Of a DNA stretch of 64,000 nucleotides, positions 10,576 through 19,410 are shown piece by piece. The notes beneath the pieces are model-generated. The model searched no databases, had not been told where the DNA came from, and saw nothing but the letters and a program-made list of their open reading frames with translations. The stretch's first letter is position 1. Each line of letters opens with the position of its first letter. The position numbers and the translations under genes are program-made. Origin of the DNA: Planctomycetota bacterium (GTDB lineage: Bacteria > Planctomycetota > UBA1135 > UBA2386); contig JACKIC010000007.1 of NCBI GenBank assembly GCA_020638655.1, positions 310,001-374,000 on the forward strand. Direction: 5' to 3'.

Positions 10576-11799
10576 ATGAGCATGGAAGGACCACGGCTGC
10601 GACGCAGCCGAGACGGCTACGCCTATTCCCGATTCAACGGCCGCAAGCTGCACTTCGGCCGGTTCGACGACCCGCAAGCACGCATCCGCTTCGCTGCGTT
10701 GAAGGCGCGCTGGGAAGCCAACGGACGCCAGTTGACCGACGACATGATGCCGGCGCGCATGCGGCCGGGCGCGGTCACGGTGGAGGGGTTGTGCGACCAG
10801 TACATGGCGTACCTGCGCGAGCGGTACGACGCCGGTTGGCAGCGCAACAACCTCGCGAAAGTCGATCTGTCGCTGCGCCCGGTGCGCGAGCTGTACGGGC
10901 CCGAGCCGGCGTCGGAGTTCCGGCCGAAGAAGCTCCAGGCGGTCCGCTTCCGCATGCTGGAGACGGGCAAGTTGTGCAGGCGCGAGGTGAACGACCGTGT
11001 GCGCACCGTGCGCGCAGCGTTTACATGGGCCGTCGCCGAAGAACTGGTGCCGGGCGACCTGGGGCACGCGCTGTCGGCGGTGAAGGGGCTGGGCAAGGGC
11101 GAGTACGGTGCCCGTGAGGGGCGCACCGTGGGCCCCGTGGACCGCACCGTGGTGGACGCGACGCTGCCGTTCCTGTGCCGCCCGGTCGCCGCGCTGCTTG
11201 AGCTGATGTGGTGGACCGGCGCGCGGCCCAGCGAACTGTTCGGACTGCGTCCGTGCGACATCGACCGCAGCGATGACGCCACCTGGGTCGTGAAATTGGA
11301 GCACCACAAGAACGCGAAGCGTGGCAAGCGGCGCGAGCTGTTCTTCGGGCCGCAGGCGCAAGCCGTGCTGGTGCCGTTCCTGCGCCGGCGGGTCGACCAG
11401 TACCTGTTCTCGCCTGCCGAGGCGGTTGCCGAGATGGAGCGCCGGAAGCGCGCCGCGCGCAAGACGCCGCTCTACCCGTCCCACGTGGCGCGCTACGAGC
11501 GCGAACGCGCCGCCCGCCCCGATCGGGTGGTCCGGGACACGTACGACGCTGCATCGCTGCGGCACGCGGTCTCCCGAGCCGTGGTCGCGGCGAACCGCGA
11601 ACGGCGCGAGCAGGGCCTGCCGCCACTGCCCGACTGGCACCCGTACCAGCTGCGCCACTCGGCGGCGACGCGCATCAAGCGCGACCACGGCCTCGAAGCC
11701 GTGCGCGTGCTGCTTGGCCACAGCAGCGCCGAGATGTCCGAGTACTATGCCGAGGACGACATGGCGAAGGCGCGCGCCGTGATGGAGAAGGCGGGGTAG
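10576..11799 (+). CDS. int: Tyrosine recombinase / integrase
   Basis: A 407-residue site-specific recombinase that should integrate and excise the island at tRNA-Pro. N-terminal part: a short arm-binding-like beta region (RDGYAYSRFNGRKLHFGRFDD). Core-binding domain from about 60 (VTVEGLCDQYMAYLRERYD). Catalytic domain with Arg in WTGARPSELFGL, a lysine-rich beta hairpin (KNAKRGKRRELFF), HPYQLRHSAATR, then LLGHSSAEMSEYYAED with the Tyr nucleophile in SEYY. The ATG at 10576 has AAGGAG nine bases upstream; the longer open frame runs back into the tRNA and is rejected. It stands next to attL, as is usual for such islands. Confidence 0.95.
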   Translation: MSMEGPRLRRSRDGYAYSRFNGRKLHFGRFDDPQARIRFAALKARWEANGRQLTDDMMPARMRPGAVTVEGLCDQYMAYLRERYDAGWQRNNLAKVDLSLRPVRELYGPEPASEFRPKKLQAVRFRMLETGKLCRREVNDRVRTVRAAFTWAVAEELVPGDLGHALSAVKGLGKGEYGAREGRTVGPVDRTVVDATLPFLCRPVAALLELMWWTGARPSELFGLRPCDIDRSDDATWVVKLEHHKNAKRGKRRELFFGPQAQAVLVPFLRRRVDQYLFSPAEAVAEMERRKRAARKTPLYPSHVARYERERAARPDRVVRDTYDAASLRHAVSRAVVAANRERREQGLPPLPDWHPYQLRHSAATRIKRDHGLEAVRVLLGHSSAEMSEYYAEDDMAKARAVMEKAG

Positions 11800-12121
11800 G
11801 GCTCGCGTTTACACGTGCGCAGAAAAATCCGGCGCAAGATTGTGCATCTGGACGAATCGAGACGAATGGACGAGTCTTGAAGGGTGCTGGCGCCACGTCG
11901 TGCAACGTGGGGTAGGCTTCGACAATCTAAGGGCTCAGTGGGTTCGGCTCCGCTGAGACGATGAATCGTTGGACCCGCCGTGATGCGGGAAGGTCGTAAT
12001 CCTGTGTTCATGCAGGGCGCGTGTAAATCCCCAGCCTCGGAGGGGTCGTCGCGTCCGGGAGAGCACCTCGAAAGAGACAAACGCGGGCGCCTTCGTGCGC
12101 GCCGTGGTCGAGGTGCCAGTC
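11800..12121. other. Non-coding spacer between integrase and DUF1580 gene
   Basis: No convincing gene in 322 bp. It contains GTTTACACG at 11807-11815 and its inverted form CGTGTAAAT at 12020-12028, related to the palindrome at 17499. A short hairpin (CTCAGTGGG with CCGCTGAG) lies near 11935-11956. This could hold the promoter and operators for the DUF1580-primase pair. Confidence 0.4.
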
Positions 12122-12400
12122 ATGTCCGTTCTGCTTTCCGTGCTCCCCGAGAGTGAGCGCGACCAACTCATCCCCCTGCTGGCCGATGGGCCGGCTGTCT
12201 ACGAGAAGCTGACCCGTAAGCGCCCGCACCGCAGTCTGGTGTGGCGCCACGCGACCCGCGGCGTGCGCGGCGTTCGCCTGAAGACCGTCAGCGTGGGCCG
12301 CACGCTGATGACGACCGCCCGCTGGATCGTCGAGCACTGGGAAGCGGTCGATGCCGCTCGCCACTCGCCGAAGGGCAAGCGGAAGGGGGCATCGCGATGA
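12122..12400 (+). CDS. DUF1580-type small DNA-binding-like protein
   Basis: 92 residues. RPHRSLVWRHATRGVRGVRL followed by KTVSVGRTLMTT is the signature of DUF1580, a short protein family known from planctomycetes whose layout resembles a winged-helix/excisionase fold. The ATG at 12122 is chosen for the preceding purine-rich GAGGTG; nine further codons upstream are open. Its stop overlaps the primase start (ATGA), so the pair is translationally coupled. Position between integrase and replication gene suggests a directionality or replication-control role, which is inference. Confidence 0.7.
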   Translation: MSVLLSVLPESERDQLIPLLADGPAVYEKLTRKRPHRSLVWRHATRGVRGVRLKTVSVGRTLMTTARWIVEHWEAVDAARHSPKGKRKGASR

Positions 12401-15339
12401 GTGCCCAACCCGACGACGAGGCGCCGGATGTGAAAGCGGCCCCGGTCACCGACGCGGTGAACGGAGCCGAGAAGAGCAGTGACCACAACAAGATCGACCA
12501 ACCCCAGGTCGAAAGCAAGCCGACGACGAACGACGAGTTTGTTCGCTGGTGGGCGATGAACATCGGGCCGTGCACGGTGGTGCACCTGCACCCGGAAGAC
12601 CGCGCGAACGATGACCGAGCGCGGCGCGAGAACCGCGAACTGACCGCCGACGAGATCGAACTGAAGAAGGGCCCAGGCGGCTACGGCAACGCGCGGACCT
12701 ACCCGAAGCGGAACCAGCGGACGACGCCGCTCGCGGCGTGGCTCGCCAACAACCGCGAAGGGTGGAACACGTACTTCCAGCCGCAGACGTTCCCGGCCGA
12801 GCGCGAGAAGCCGCAGTCGAAACCCGGCAAGCGCAAGTGCACGAGCATCGCGTGCGTCTGGGCCGACATCGACCCGCCCGCGGGGTGCGCCGATCTGGAC
12901 GCGTGGCGACGCGATCAGGTCGCCGCGCTGGAGAACCACCCGACCCTGCCGCCGCCGCACATCGTGATCAACAGCGGGAACGGCGTGCAAGCGATCTGGC
13001 TGCTGGCCGAGCCGTTCGAGATCAACGGCGAGCCGGAGCGGTGGAAGGAGTTCGAGCTGACGAGCCGCGCCGTCGTGGCGCTGTTCGAGGACGGCGACGC
13101 GGGCACCTGGAACATCGACAGGCTGGTGCGGCTACCGTTCACGACGAACCACCCCGACGCGTTGAAGCGCGCGAAGGGTCGCGTCGAGTCCCAGTCCGGC
13201 ATCCTGCTGTGGCGCGTGGACCGTCCGCGGGTGGCGCTCGGCTCGCTGCCGAAGCAGGACGCGCACGCGACGGCGGCGCGCCGCACTTCGCGCAGCGCCA
13301 GCACGCGATCGGCGTCGGCAACGGTGCCGGCCGACCTAATGGCGGACCTGAGCGGCAAGGAGTTCGCACCACACCACCAGCCGCTGCTCGACGATCTGGC
13401 GTCGTGGGACTGCGTACTGGGCGACCGGCTGCCCGAGCCCCCGGACCAGATCACCTTCGAAGACGGGCGCACGTTCGACAACGTCGGCCACCACTGGCCC
13501 GGCTTCGTGGACGTGGACCTGCCGCATTACGAGGAACTGGAGAAGATCAGCGGCCAAGGGCTTGATGCCTTGATCGAAGGCGACCGGACCGGCAACTGGT
13601 CCCTGTCGACCAACAACAACGGCGAGGCGTGCTACTTCGCCTGCTCAGCGATCAACGCCGGCATCCGGCCGGCGCACGTCGCGGCGATCCTGACGCACGA
13701 GCAGTTCGCGATCAGCCGGCACTGCCGCGGCGCCGGCGGGCACGACAAGATCGTGCGCGCGGCGCGCCGGTGTGTCGGTCAGGCGATTGCGCGGATCGAA
13801 GCGCCACTGCGCACCGTCGACATGACCAAGGGGCGCTTGTCGCAGGCGCTGGACGACGCCATCGCGGGGCTGGTCGAACAGGACGTGATGCTGTTCGAGC
13901 GCGGCGGGGAACTGGTCAGGCCGCTGCGGCTTGACGGCGACCACCACGTCGACAACGTCTCGCGGAAGAAGGGATCCTTGATCCTGGAGCACGTGAAGCC
14001 CGACGCGATGGTCAGCATCCTGGCGCGGTACTGCCACTTCGAGAAGTACGACGGGCGGACGAAGACGATGGTCCCAACCGACCCGACCGGCGAGTTCGCG
14101 AAGATCCTGTGCGGCGACCGGGACCGTTGGCGGTTCCGGCCGCTGGTCGGCATCACGGGCGCGCCGGTGTTCCGGCCGGACGGCACGATCTGCGCGACGC
14201 CGGGGTACGACCCCGCGACGGCGTTGTGGCTCGACACCGGCGGGTTGGATCTTCCGGCGGTCCCAGATCGACCGACGAAGGACGACGCGAAACGCGCGCT
14301 GGTCGTCCTGCTGCGGCCGTTCCGCGAGTACCCGATCCCGAACCCGGCGTGCAAGTCGACGCTCGCCGCGGCGCAGATCGCCCCGGTAATCACGCCCACG
14401 GTCGACGCCGTGCCTGCGATCGGGGTGTCGGCGCCGTCGCCGGCGTTCGGCAAGACCAAGATCCAGCGCGGGCTCGGCATCCTGACCACGGGCGTCGATC
14501 CGGCCGGGTTCAACCAAGCCACGTCAGACGAAGAGAACGACAAGCGGCTGGACGCTGCGCTGCTCGCCGGCGACAACCCGATCGCGATCGACAACGTCAC
14601 GCGGCCGGTCGGCGGCGCGACGCTGTGCAGCATCGTCACGAACCCGGTGCACAAGGTGCGCGTGCTGGGGCGGTCGTCGCTGCCGATGGTGTCGTCGCGC
14701 GTTCAGCTGGTCATGAACGGCAACAACCTGTCGTTCTTCGGCGACATGTGCAGGCGCGTGCTCATGATCCAGATCGAAGACGACGAGTGCGAGAAGCCGG
14801 AGACGCGAACGTTCGACTTCGATCCGGTCGCCGAGGTGCAGCAGCAGCGCGGCGAGATGATCGCGGCGGCGCTGACGATCCTGCGGGCTTGGCACTGTGC
14901 TGACCGGCCGGTGCCGCCTGGGCACAAGCCACTTGGGTCGTTCGAAGGCTGGGAACCGATCCGGCTGGCGCTGCTGTGGCTCGGCGAGGCGGACCCCGTC
15001 GGGTCGCAGGCGCTCGTCTACGAAGACGATCCGCAGCGCGAGCAGGACCGTACCATGCTGGACCTGCTGTGGGCGGATCGGGGCGACGCGCAGTTCAAGG
15101 CGGCGGACCTGAAGGACCGCATGGTGAACAACGGCAGACTGACGGACCTTGGCAGCATGTTCCTGGACGCGCCGGCGTGGAACGCGAAGCGGGTGGGCGG
15201 GAAGCTACGCGGCATCGCCGGGCGGTGGATCGACAGCGTGCGGCTGGCCCGCGTGAAGGGCGACCAGAAGAATGGGCACGTCTACCGGATCGAGCGGAAG
15301 GATGGCGCCGCCTGGGTGCAGGCGAAGGAGCCGTTCTGA
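12397..15339 (+). CDS. Primase-polymerase/ATPase replication protein of the island
   Basis: 980 residues. The N-terminal part looks like an archaeo-eukaryotic-type primase: VWADIDPP near 155-161 (acidic pair Asp 157/159), INSGNGVQAIW near 191-201, and NIDRLVRLPFTTNHP near 239-253, a motif common in plasmid and phage primases. The C-terminal part looks like a P-loop ATPase. SAPSPAFGKTK near 676-686 sits where Walker A would be, but has Pro where the first Gly/Ala is expected. IAIDNVTRP near 728 resembles Walker B, with Asn in place of Glu. Later SRVQLVMNGNNLSFFGDMCRRVLMI resembles the sensor region. It probably initiates element replication. Closest family is uncertain. Confidence 0.65.
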   Translation: MSAQPDDEAPDVKAAPVTDAVNGAEKSSDHNKIDQPQVESKPTTNDEFVRWWAMNIGPCTVVHLHPEDRANDDRARRENRELTADEIELKKGPGGYGNARTYPKRNQRTTPLAAWLANNREGWNTYFQPQTFPAEREKPQSKPGKRKCTSIACVWADIDPPAGCADLDAWRRDQVAALENHPTLPPPHIVINSGNGVQAIWLLAEPFEINGEPERWKEFELTSRAVVALFEDGDAGTWNIDRLVRLPFTTNHPDALKRAKGRVESQSGILLWRVDRPRVALGSLPKQDAHATAARRTSRSASTRSASATVPADLMADLSGKEFAPHHQPLLDDLASWDCVLGDRLPEPPDQITFEDGRTFDNVGHHWPGFVDVDLPHYEELEKISGQGLDALIEGDRTGNWSLSTNNNGEACYFACSAINAGIRPAHVAAILTHEQFAISRHCRGAGGHDKIVRAARRCVGQAIARIEAPLRTVDMTKGRLSQALDDAIAGLVEQDVMLFERGGELVRPLRLDGDHHVDNVSRKKGSLILEHVKPDAMVSILARYCHFEKYDGRTKTMVPTDPTGEFAKILCGDRDRWRFRPLVGITGAPVFRPDGTICATPGYDPATALWLDTGGLDLPAVPDRPTKDDAKRALVVLLRPFREYPIPNPACKSTLAAAQIAPVITPTVDAVPAIGVSAPSPAFGKTKIQRGLGILTTGVDPAGFNQATSDEENDKRLDAALLAGDNPIAIDNVTRPVGGATLCSIVTNPVHKVRVLGRSSLPMVSSRVQLVMNGNNLSFFGDMCRRVLMIQIEDDECEKPETRTFDFDPVAEVQQQRGEMIAAALTILRAWHCADRPVPPGHKPLGSFEGWEPIRLALLWLGEADPVGSQALVYEDDPQREQDRTMLDLLWADRGDAQFKAADLKDRMVNNGRLTDLGSMFLDAPAWNAKRVGGKLRGIAGRWIDSVRLARVKGDQKNGHVYRIERKDGAAWVQAKEPF

Positions 15340-15347
15340 GGCGGTGG

Positions 15348-15452
15348 GGGGTTTCTGGGGTTACGTACCAACCCAGTATGCAACTGTCAGAGGACACCCC
15401 CACCCGCGCGTGACAGTTACTAGAGGGACGGGTACGTAACCCCAGAAACCCC
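15348..15452. repeat. Nested perfect inverted repeats (22 bp outer, 8 bp inner)
   Basis: Outer arms 15348-15369 and 15431-15452 are perfect 22-bp reverse complements (first arm begins GGGGTTTCTGG). Inside them AACTGTCA (15382-15389) and TGACAGTT (15411-15418) form a second inverted pair. The structure sits in the 318-bp gap after the primase gene. No gene is seen in this gap apart from the start of the next one at 15658. It may be a replication origin, a recombinase site pair, or a strong bidirectional terminator. Confidence 0.85.
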
Positions 15453-15657
15453 GCCGGCGGTGCAGAGCAGGCTGTGCAAGCATCGCCGAACACCGGGCAA
15501 CCGCCTCCAACGCGGCCGACTGTCCACTGTCCGAGCCACATCGACGCCGCACCACCTGAGCAACCGCGCCGCCCGGCACAGCGCTGCCAGCCGGCGCAAG
15601 AAGTCTCGCTGTCCACGATTCGCTGGCGCTCGTGTCCGATCGGAGCGATGTTCAGCC

Positions 15658-16272
15658 ATGTCACTCTCCGACGACCTTCTTGAACTCCTTCTGTGCAAGT
15701 TGCGCGCAGGCGCCAGCGTGTCAGCCACCGCGCGCGCCGCGGGCATCTCCCGGCAGCGCCTGTACCGCGCCGCCGAGAAACACCCGGAGCTGAAGGCTCT
15801 GCTGCCGACCAGCGCCAGTACGGCTGATGAGCCCAAGCCCGCGACGACTAGGCACCAGGCAACCGACGACGTGCGGCAGCTGACTTCCTTCGAAGACGAT
15901 CTGAGTCGCGGGCAGGTCGCCGACCTGATGCGTTCGCTGCACTCGACGGGGAACCTCGCGCGGGCTGCGCTGGAAGCAGGGGTCAGCTTGTTCCCTCGCG
16001 GCATCGCCCCGCGCGAGCTGCCAAAAGAGGCACGCGCGCATCTGCGTACCGCGTTGCAGATCCTCGCCGAGTCGCGCAAGCCGAAGCCGCCCAGCCAGGA
16101 AGCCGAACTGCTGGCGGCGTGGCTGAACGGCTCGCCGTGGCCGACCGACATCCGCCTGGACCCTGCTGCCATGCGAGCGCTTAGCCCACGCGCCGCTGAC
16201 GACCTGGAGCGGCACATGATGCTGGCCGATGCAGAACGGTTCGCGAACGGCACCGACGGCGCCGCCGAGTAG
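15658..16272 (+). CDS. Helix-turn-helix protein of unknown function
   Basis: 204 residues. The N-terminus (about 5-45) reads as a small helix-turn-helix: LLLCKLRAGASVSATARAAG then ISRQRLYRAAEKHPELKALL, similar to the DNA-binding part of small terminase subunits or Hin-type tails. The rest is helical with no recognised motif. The ATG at 15658 is preferred since the HTH starts there. The open frame upstream is Arg-rich and overlaps the inverted-repeat region. It probably binds DNA of the element; the role is unassigned. Confidence 0.55.
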   Translation: MSLSDDLLELLLCKLRAGASVSATARAAGISRQRLYRAAEKHPELKALLPTSASTADEPKPATTRHQATDDVRQLTSFEDDLSRGQVADLMRSLHSTGNLARAALEAGVSLFPRGIAPRELPKEARAHLRTALQILAESRKPKPPSQEAELLAAWLNGSPWPTDIRLDPAAMRALSPRAADDLERHMMLADAERFANGTDGAAE

Positions 16273-16381
16273 CAGCGTTCCCGAAGCGGGACCGCGCCAT
16301 GGCATCGAGCAATTGGGTGCATGCCTGCGTGTGCTTCTCTAGAACCACACGCACGCGCCGCGTTCGACGGTAGTCTTCGGT

Positions 16382-16705
16382 ATGAACGAGAAACTCTCAC
16401 GAGTCGAGGACATGGTCTTGCGCGAGTGCGCGCGGCGTCCGTTGTCCATCGCGAACATTGGCAGCCTAGTGTCACTCACTGGCTTGGTTGATGGGAAGGC
16501 CACCGCTCGGGCCCAGGCAGAGGCGGCAACCGAACTTTTTCGGAAGGGCCTAGCCAGTCTCTGGGTAGAAGACCACTGCGTGGACGCCACTGGCGAGTCG
16601 GTTGCCGCCCTCGTAGGTAGTGGGCGGCAGATCACTGAACCACTGACGGAACTTGGGGCGGTCGTGCTCTGCCCCACCGAAGCGGGCAGGGCGGCGGTCG
16701 AGTGA
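16382..16705 (+). CDS. Hypothetical small protein coupled to serine recombinase
   Basis: 107 residues, not recognised. The sequence is mixed helical, starting MNEKLSRVEDMVLRE and ending in a short segment with a single PTEAGRAAVE tail that resembles the end of a winged helix. Its TGA overlaps the GTG start of the serine recombinase by four bases, which argues that it is translated. It may be a control factor for the recombinase; that rests on position only. Confidence 0.5.
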   Translation: MNEKLSRVEDMVLRECARRPLSIANIGSLVSLTGLVDGKATARAQAEAATELFRKGLASLWVEDHCVDATGESVAALVGSGRQITEPLTELGAVVLCPTEAGRAAVE

Positions 16706-17391
16706 AAGTAGCTGCCGTCTCGTACCTTCGCGTCTCCGGTGCAGCCCAGGTCGACGGCGATGGCTTCCCGCGCCAGCGCGAGGCGATCGCATGTCGCGCC
16801 ACCACCCTGGGCGTGCAGCTGGTCGCCGAGTTCGCCGACGAAGGCGTGTCGGGCACGCTGCCGCTCGCCGAGCGTCCGGGCCTGTCCGCGCTGCTGGAGC
16901 GCGTCACCAGCAACGGCGTGCGGCTCGTGCTCGTCGAGAAGGCCGACCGCCTCGCGCGCGACCTGATCGAAGGCGAGCTGATCCTGCGCGAGTTCCGCAA
17001 GGCCGGAGTGCGCGTGGTCGAAGCCGAGAACGGCACCGACCTGACCGCGGGCGACGACGACAACCCCACGGCGAAGCTGATCCGGCAGGTGCTGGGCGCC
17101 GTCGCCGAGTTCGAGAAGTCCGCGCTGGTCTCCAAGCTGCGCGCGGCACGTGCCCGCAAGCGCCGCGAGACGGGTCGCTGCGAAGGCGGGCGACCCTACG
17201 GCACACAGGACGGCGAAGAGCAGGTCGTCGCCGCCGTGCGCCGCCTGCACCGTCGCAGCCCGAAGACCGGCAAGCGCCGCAGCGCGCAGCAGATCGCCGA
17301 CGAACTGACGCGCCTGCACCTGCCGACGCGGTCTGGTGCACCATGGTCGCGGCACACGGTGCGCGAGATCCTGAAGCGCATCGCCGCCTGA
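16702..17391 (+). CDS. Serine recombinase (resolvase/invertase family)
   Basis: 229 residues. The N-terminal catalytic domain shows SYLRVSG with the nucleophilic Ser, GFPRQREAI, FADEGVSGTLPLAERPGLSA, and LVEKADRLARDLI, whose Arg and Asp are typical active-site residues. A long helix follows (FEKSALVSKLRAARARKRRE), then RCEGGRPYG and an HTH (RSAQQIADEL, SRHTVREILKRI). Length and layout fit the resolvase/invertase group, not large serine integrases. GTG start, four-base overlap with the preceding gene. Inference: it may resolve element multimers or act on the 22-bp inverted repeats at 15348-15452. Confidence 0.9.
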   Translation: MKVAAVSYLRVSGAAQVDGDGFPRQREAIACRATTLGVQLVAEFADEGVSGTLPLAERPGLSALLERVTSNGVRLVLVEKADRLARDLIEGELILREFRKAGVRVVEAENGTDLTAGDDDNPTAKLIRQVLGAVAEFEKSALVSKLRAARARKRRETGRCEGGRPYGTQDGEEQVVAAVRRLHRRSPKTGKRRSAQQIADELTRLHLPTRSGAPWSRHTVREILKRIAA

Positions 17392-17498
17392 GTCGCCCAG
17401 CGCGTCGCACACGTCACGATCGCCACACGTTGGGCACGACGACGCCACCCCGACGGGCAGCGTGCCACGCGCCCAATGCGGCGCCGCCGCGCAGCGCT

Positions 17499-17514
17499 GT
17501 TTACACGCGTAAAC
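17499..17514. promoter_or_regulatory. Palindromic GTTTAC/GTAAAC motif
   Basis: GTTTACACGCGTAAAC is a 6-bp inverted repeat with a 4-base spacer, 52 bp before the next gene. Related TTACAC motifs occur at 11807, 12020 and 28392 within the island. This suggests a shared operator, but with so few copies chance is not excluded. Confidence 0.4.
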
Positions 17515-17566
17515 TCTTTCTCAGAACTATCTTGCGGATGCACAGTCTGCGTGCATATGCTCACAC

Positions 17567-18310
17567 GTGGACACGCAGCAGACCGCTTCTGATCCCCGCG
17601 CCGTCGCGAAAGCCGTCTTCCTCGATGGCGTTGCCCGGCGCCTCTCCGTCGAAGACGCCTGTGCCGCTGCCGGCTTCTCGCGCCGCTCGCTCTACAACTG
17701 GCGCGAGTCGGACCCCGAGTTCGCCGCGGCCTGGGATGCCACCGTCGAAGACGCCGCGCACGTCGTGAACCGCACGCGCATGGCTGAGTGGGCTGCCGCG
17801 CTGGCCAAGCACGATGCCGAACTGGCGCAGATCGCCGCCGAGCTGCATGAGATCGCCGCGTTGGCGCTCGCCGGCGATGCCGCTGCCCAGGCCCGTCAGG
17901 CCGAGCTGCAAGCGCGCCGCGCCCAGGTCGAGGAAGCCGTCAGCACGCTGCGCACCGCCATCGCGAGCGGCGAAGCGCACCTGCAACGTCAGGCCGAAGC
18001 GAAGGCCCAGGCCGACCGCGATGCCGCCGCCGCCGAAGACCAGCAACTGGCGCAGGAACAGCAAGCCGCTGCCGCCGAGGTCGACGCCGCCCTGGCCACG
18101 CTCGAACAAGCCACCCAGCGATTCCAGGACGCCGCCATCAAGCGCCAGTCCGCGCAGCGCCGGGCAACGGGCAACCCTCGCCGTGTCGTTGCCGATCGCC
18201 AGATCATGCAGGCGCTGTTCGCCGGTGCCCCTCGCTTTGCCGTGTTGATCCGTGCCGACCGCAAGTTGGCCGGCCCGCACGCTCGTCCCCTGAGCGAGCT
18301 TCTGCAATGA
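17567..18310 (+). CDS. HTH protein with long coiled coil
   Basis: 247 residues. Residues about 12-60 form an HTH of the type found in small terminase subunits: FLDGVARRLSVEDACAAAG then FSRRSLYNWRESDPEFAAAW. Residues about 80-200 are Ala/Gln/Glu/Arg-rich and read as a long coiled coil. The C-terminal 45 residues are compact (RQIMQALFAGAPRFAVLIR). The GTG start at 17567 is used. The stop overlaps the following ATG by four bases. DNA binding plus oligomerisation is likely; a packaging role would need a large terminase, which is absent. Confidence 0.6.
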   Translation: MDTQQTASDPRAVAKAVFLDGVARRLSVEDACAAAGFSRRSLYNWRESDPEFAAAWDATVEDAAHVVNRTRMAEWAAALAKHDAELAQIAAELHEIAALALAGDAAAQARQAELQARRAQVEEAVSTLRTAIASGEAHLQRQAEAKAQADRDAAAAEDQQLAQEQQAAAAEVDAALATLEQATQRFQDAAIKRQSAQRRATGNPRRVVADRQIMQALFAGAPRFAVLIRADRKLAGPHARPLSELLQ

Positions 18311-18657
18311 GATCCAACGCCCGTCCCGTCAACACGATGGTGGGGATCGAACGCGCGCTGCGCGACCCCGGTCCTCGCGGCATCAAGTCCATCCGTGGCG
18401 GGTTCCGTCGCGTGTGCCGCGAGTACGAGCACCGCGTGCAGATGGCGCAGAAGGCCATCAAGAGCGGCTTCGACCTGGAGTGGGAGTTCAACACCTACGT
18501 GGTCATGTCCGCGTCGCGCGTCTTCGGGCAGTCGCCCATCCAGACGCTGATCGACCTTGTCGAACTCGGCGATCCCATCCTGGCCGCCTTCATGCAGGCG
18601 TTTCCACCTGAAGAGTGCGACGCCGTGCTCGACCGCTTCTTCCACAACCACGACTGA
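18307..18657 (+). CDS. Hypothetical protein, coupled to the HTH/coiled-coil gene
   Basis: 116 residues, not recognised. It begins with a basic stretch (GIKSIRGGFRRVCREYEHRV) and continues as helices with a hydrophobic pattern (FGQSPIQTLIDLVELGDPIL). It ends PPEECDAVLDRFFHNHD. The ATG overlaps the preceding stop, and the next gene starts one base after its stop, so it belongs to a coupled three-gene run. No signal peptide or membrane segment. Confidence 0.55.
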   Translation: MRSNARPVNTMVGIERALRDPGPRGIKSIRGGFRRVCREYEHRVQMAQKAIKSGFDLEWEFNTYVVMSASRVFGQSPIQTLIDLVELGDPILAAFMQAFPPEECDAVLDRFFHNHD

Positions 18658-18658
18658 G

Positions 18659-19081
18659 ATGAACACCACGATCCAGAAGGCGCTGCAAGGCGCGTCCGCC
18701 ATCCTCAAGGGCCAGCAGGCCACCGTCACCGTCGCCGAGATCCAAGCGGCGATGGTCGCCATGGGCGAGCTGCGCAAGCAGGCGGGTGAGACGGCCGCCG
18801 CCGCGTTCGCCCGACTCGTCGCCGCGCGCGACCCCGAACTCGAACTGCTCGCGAAGGCCGCCGACCAGCTGCGCTGCGCCGGCACCAGCCGCGCGGAGAT
18901 CAAGAAGCAGGTCGAGCCGTTCATCGCCGACGCGAACAAGCAGGTCGACGAGATCGTGGCCATGCACCAGCGCGAAGGCGAGGACACCCCGACGACGACG
19001 GCGCGCCTCGCCCGCGACCGCGAACCCCTTTTCATGAAGGCGTGGGCGCGACTGCGCAGCGTGCAAGACCACGCCAACTGA
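18659..19081 (+). CDS. Hypothetical helical protein
   Basis: 140 residues, predicted almost entirely helical from its composition (Ala, Glu, Lys, Gln), with no recognised motif. Start ATG 18659 lies one base after the previous stop. The run 17567-19081 therefore looks like one transcript encoding an HTH/coiled-coil protein and two accessory proteins. No membrane segments. Function unknown. Confidence 0.55.
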   Translation: MNTTIQKALQGASAILKGQQATVTVAEIQAAMVAMGELRKQAGETAAAAFARLVAARDPELELLAKAADQLRCAGTSRAEIKKQVEPFIADANKQVDEIVAMHQREGEDTPTTTARLARDREPLFMKAWARLRSVQDHAN

Positions 19082-19190
19082 CATCTGTTGAGAGCACTGC
19101 CGGTTTCGTTCTTTCCGGTGGTTCGCCGCGCTCGCCTTTCTCCTTCTCTTCCAGGCGGGCGCGGCACTTTTCTTTCACCCGACCACCACG

Positions 19191-19388
19191 ATGACGACCG
19201 GGCACGAACGCATGCGCGCCTTGTTCGCGCGCCTCGCCACGATGGGCTACGCCGAGCCCTGGGTCCGCCAGCACGTGCTGCCCAGCTGGTGGGATGACCA
19301 CGCCGCCGACAACCCGGTGGGCTTCACGGAAGCGTTGTGGACCAGCGCGCAGCGCCTGGGCATCGACGCCGCCGCGCTGCGCGGCTGA
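19191..19388 (+). CDS. Small protein resembling the N-terminal segment of HTH regulators
   Basis: 65 residues. The stretch LPSWWDDHAADNPVGFTEAL followed by RLGIDAAALRG resembles a short segment that in other proteins precedes an XRE-type HTH domain. Here it stands alone, so it may be a small adaptor or a remnant. It lies 110 bp after the previous gene and converges on the TIR-like gene. Low confidence, because the frame is short. Confidence 0.4.
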   Translation: MTTGHERMRALFARLATMGYAEPWVRQHVLPSWWDDHAADNPVGFTEALWTSAQRLGIDAAALRG

Positions 19389-19410
19389 TCAGATCGACGT
19401 TCAAGTTTGC

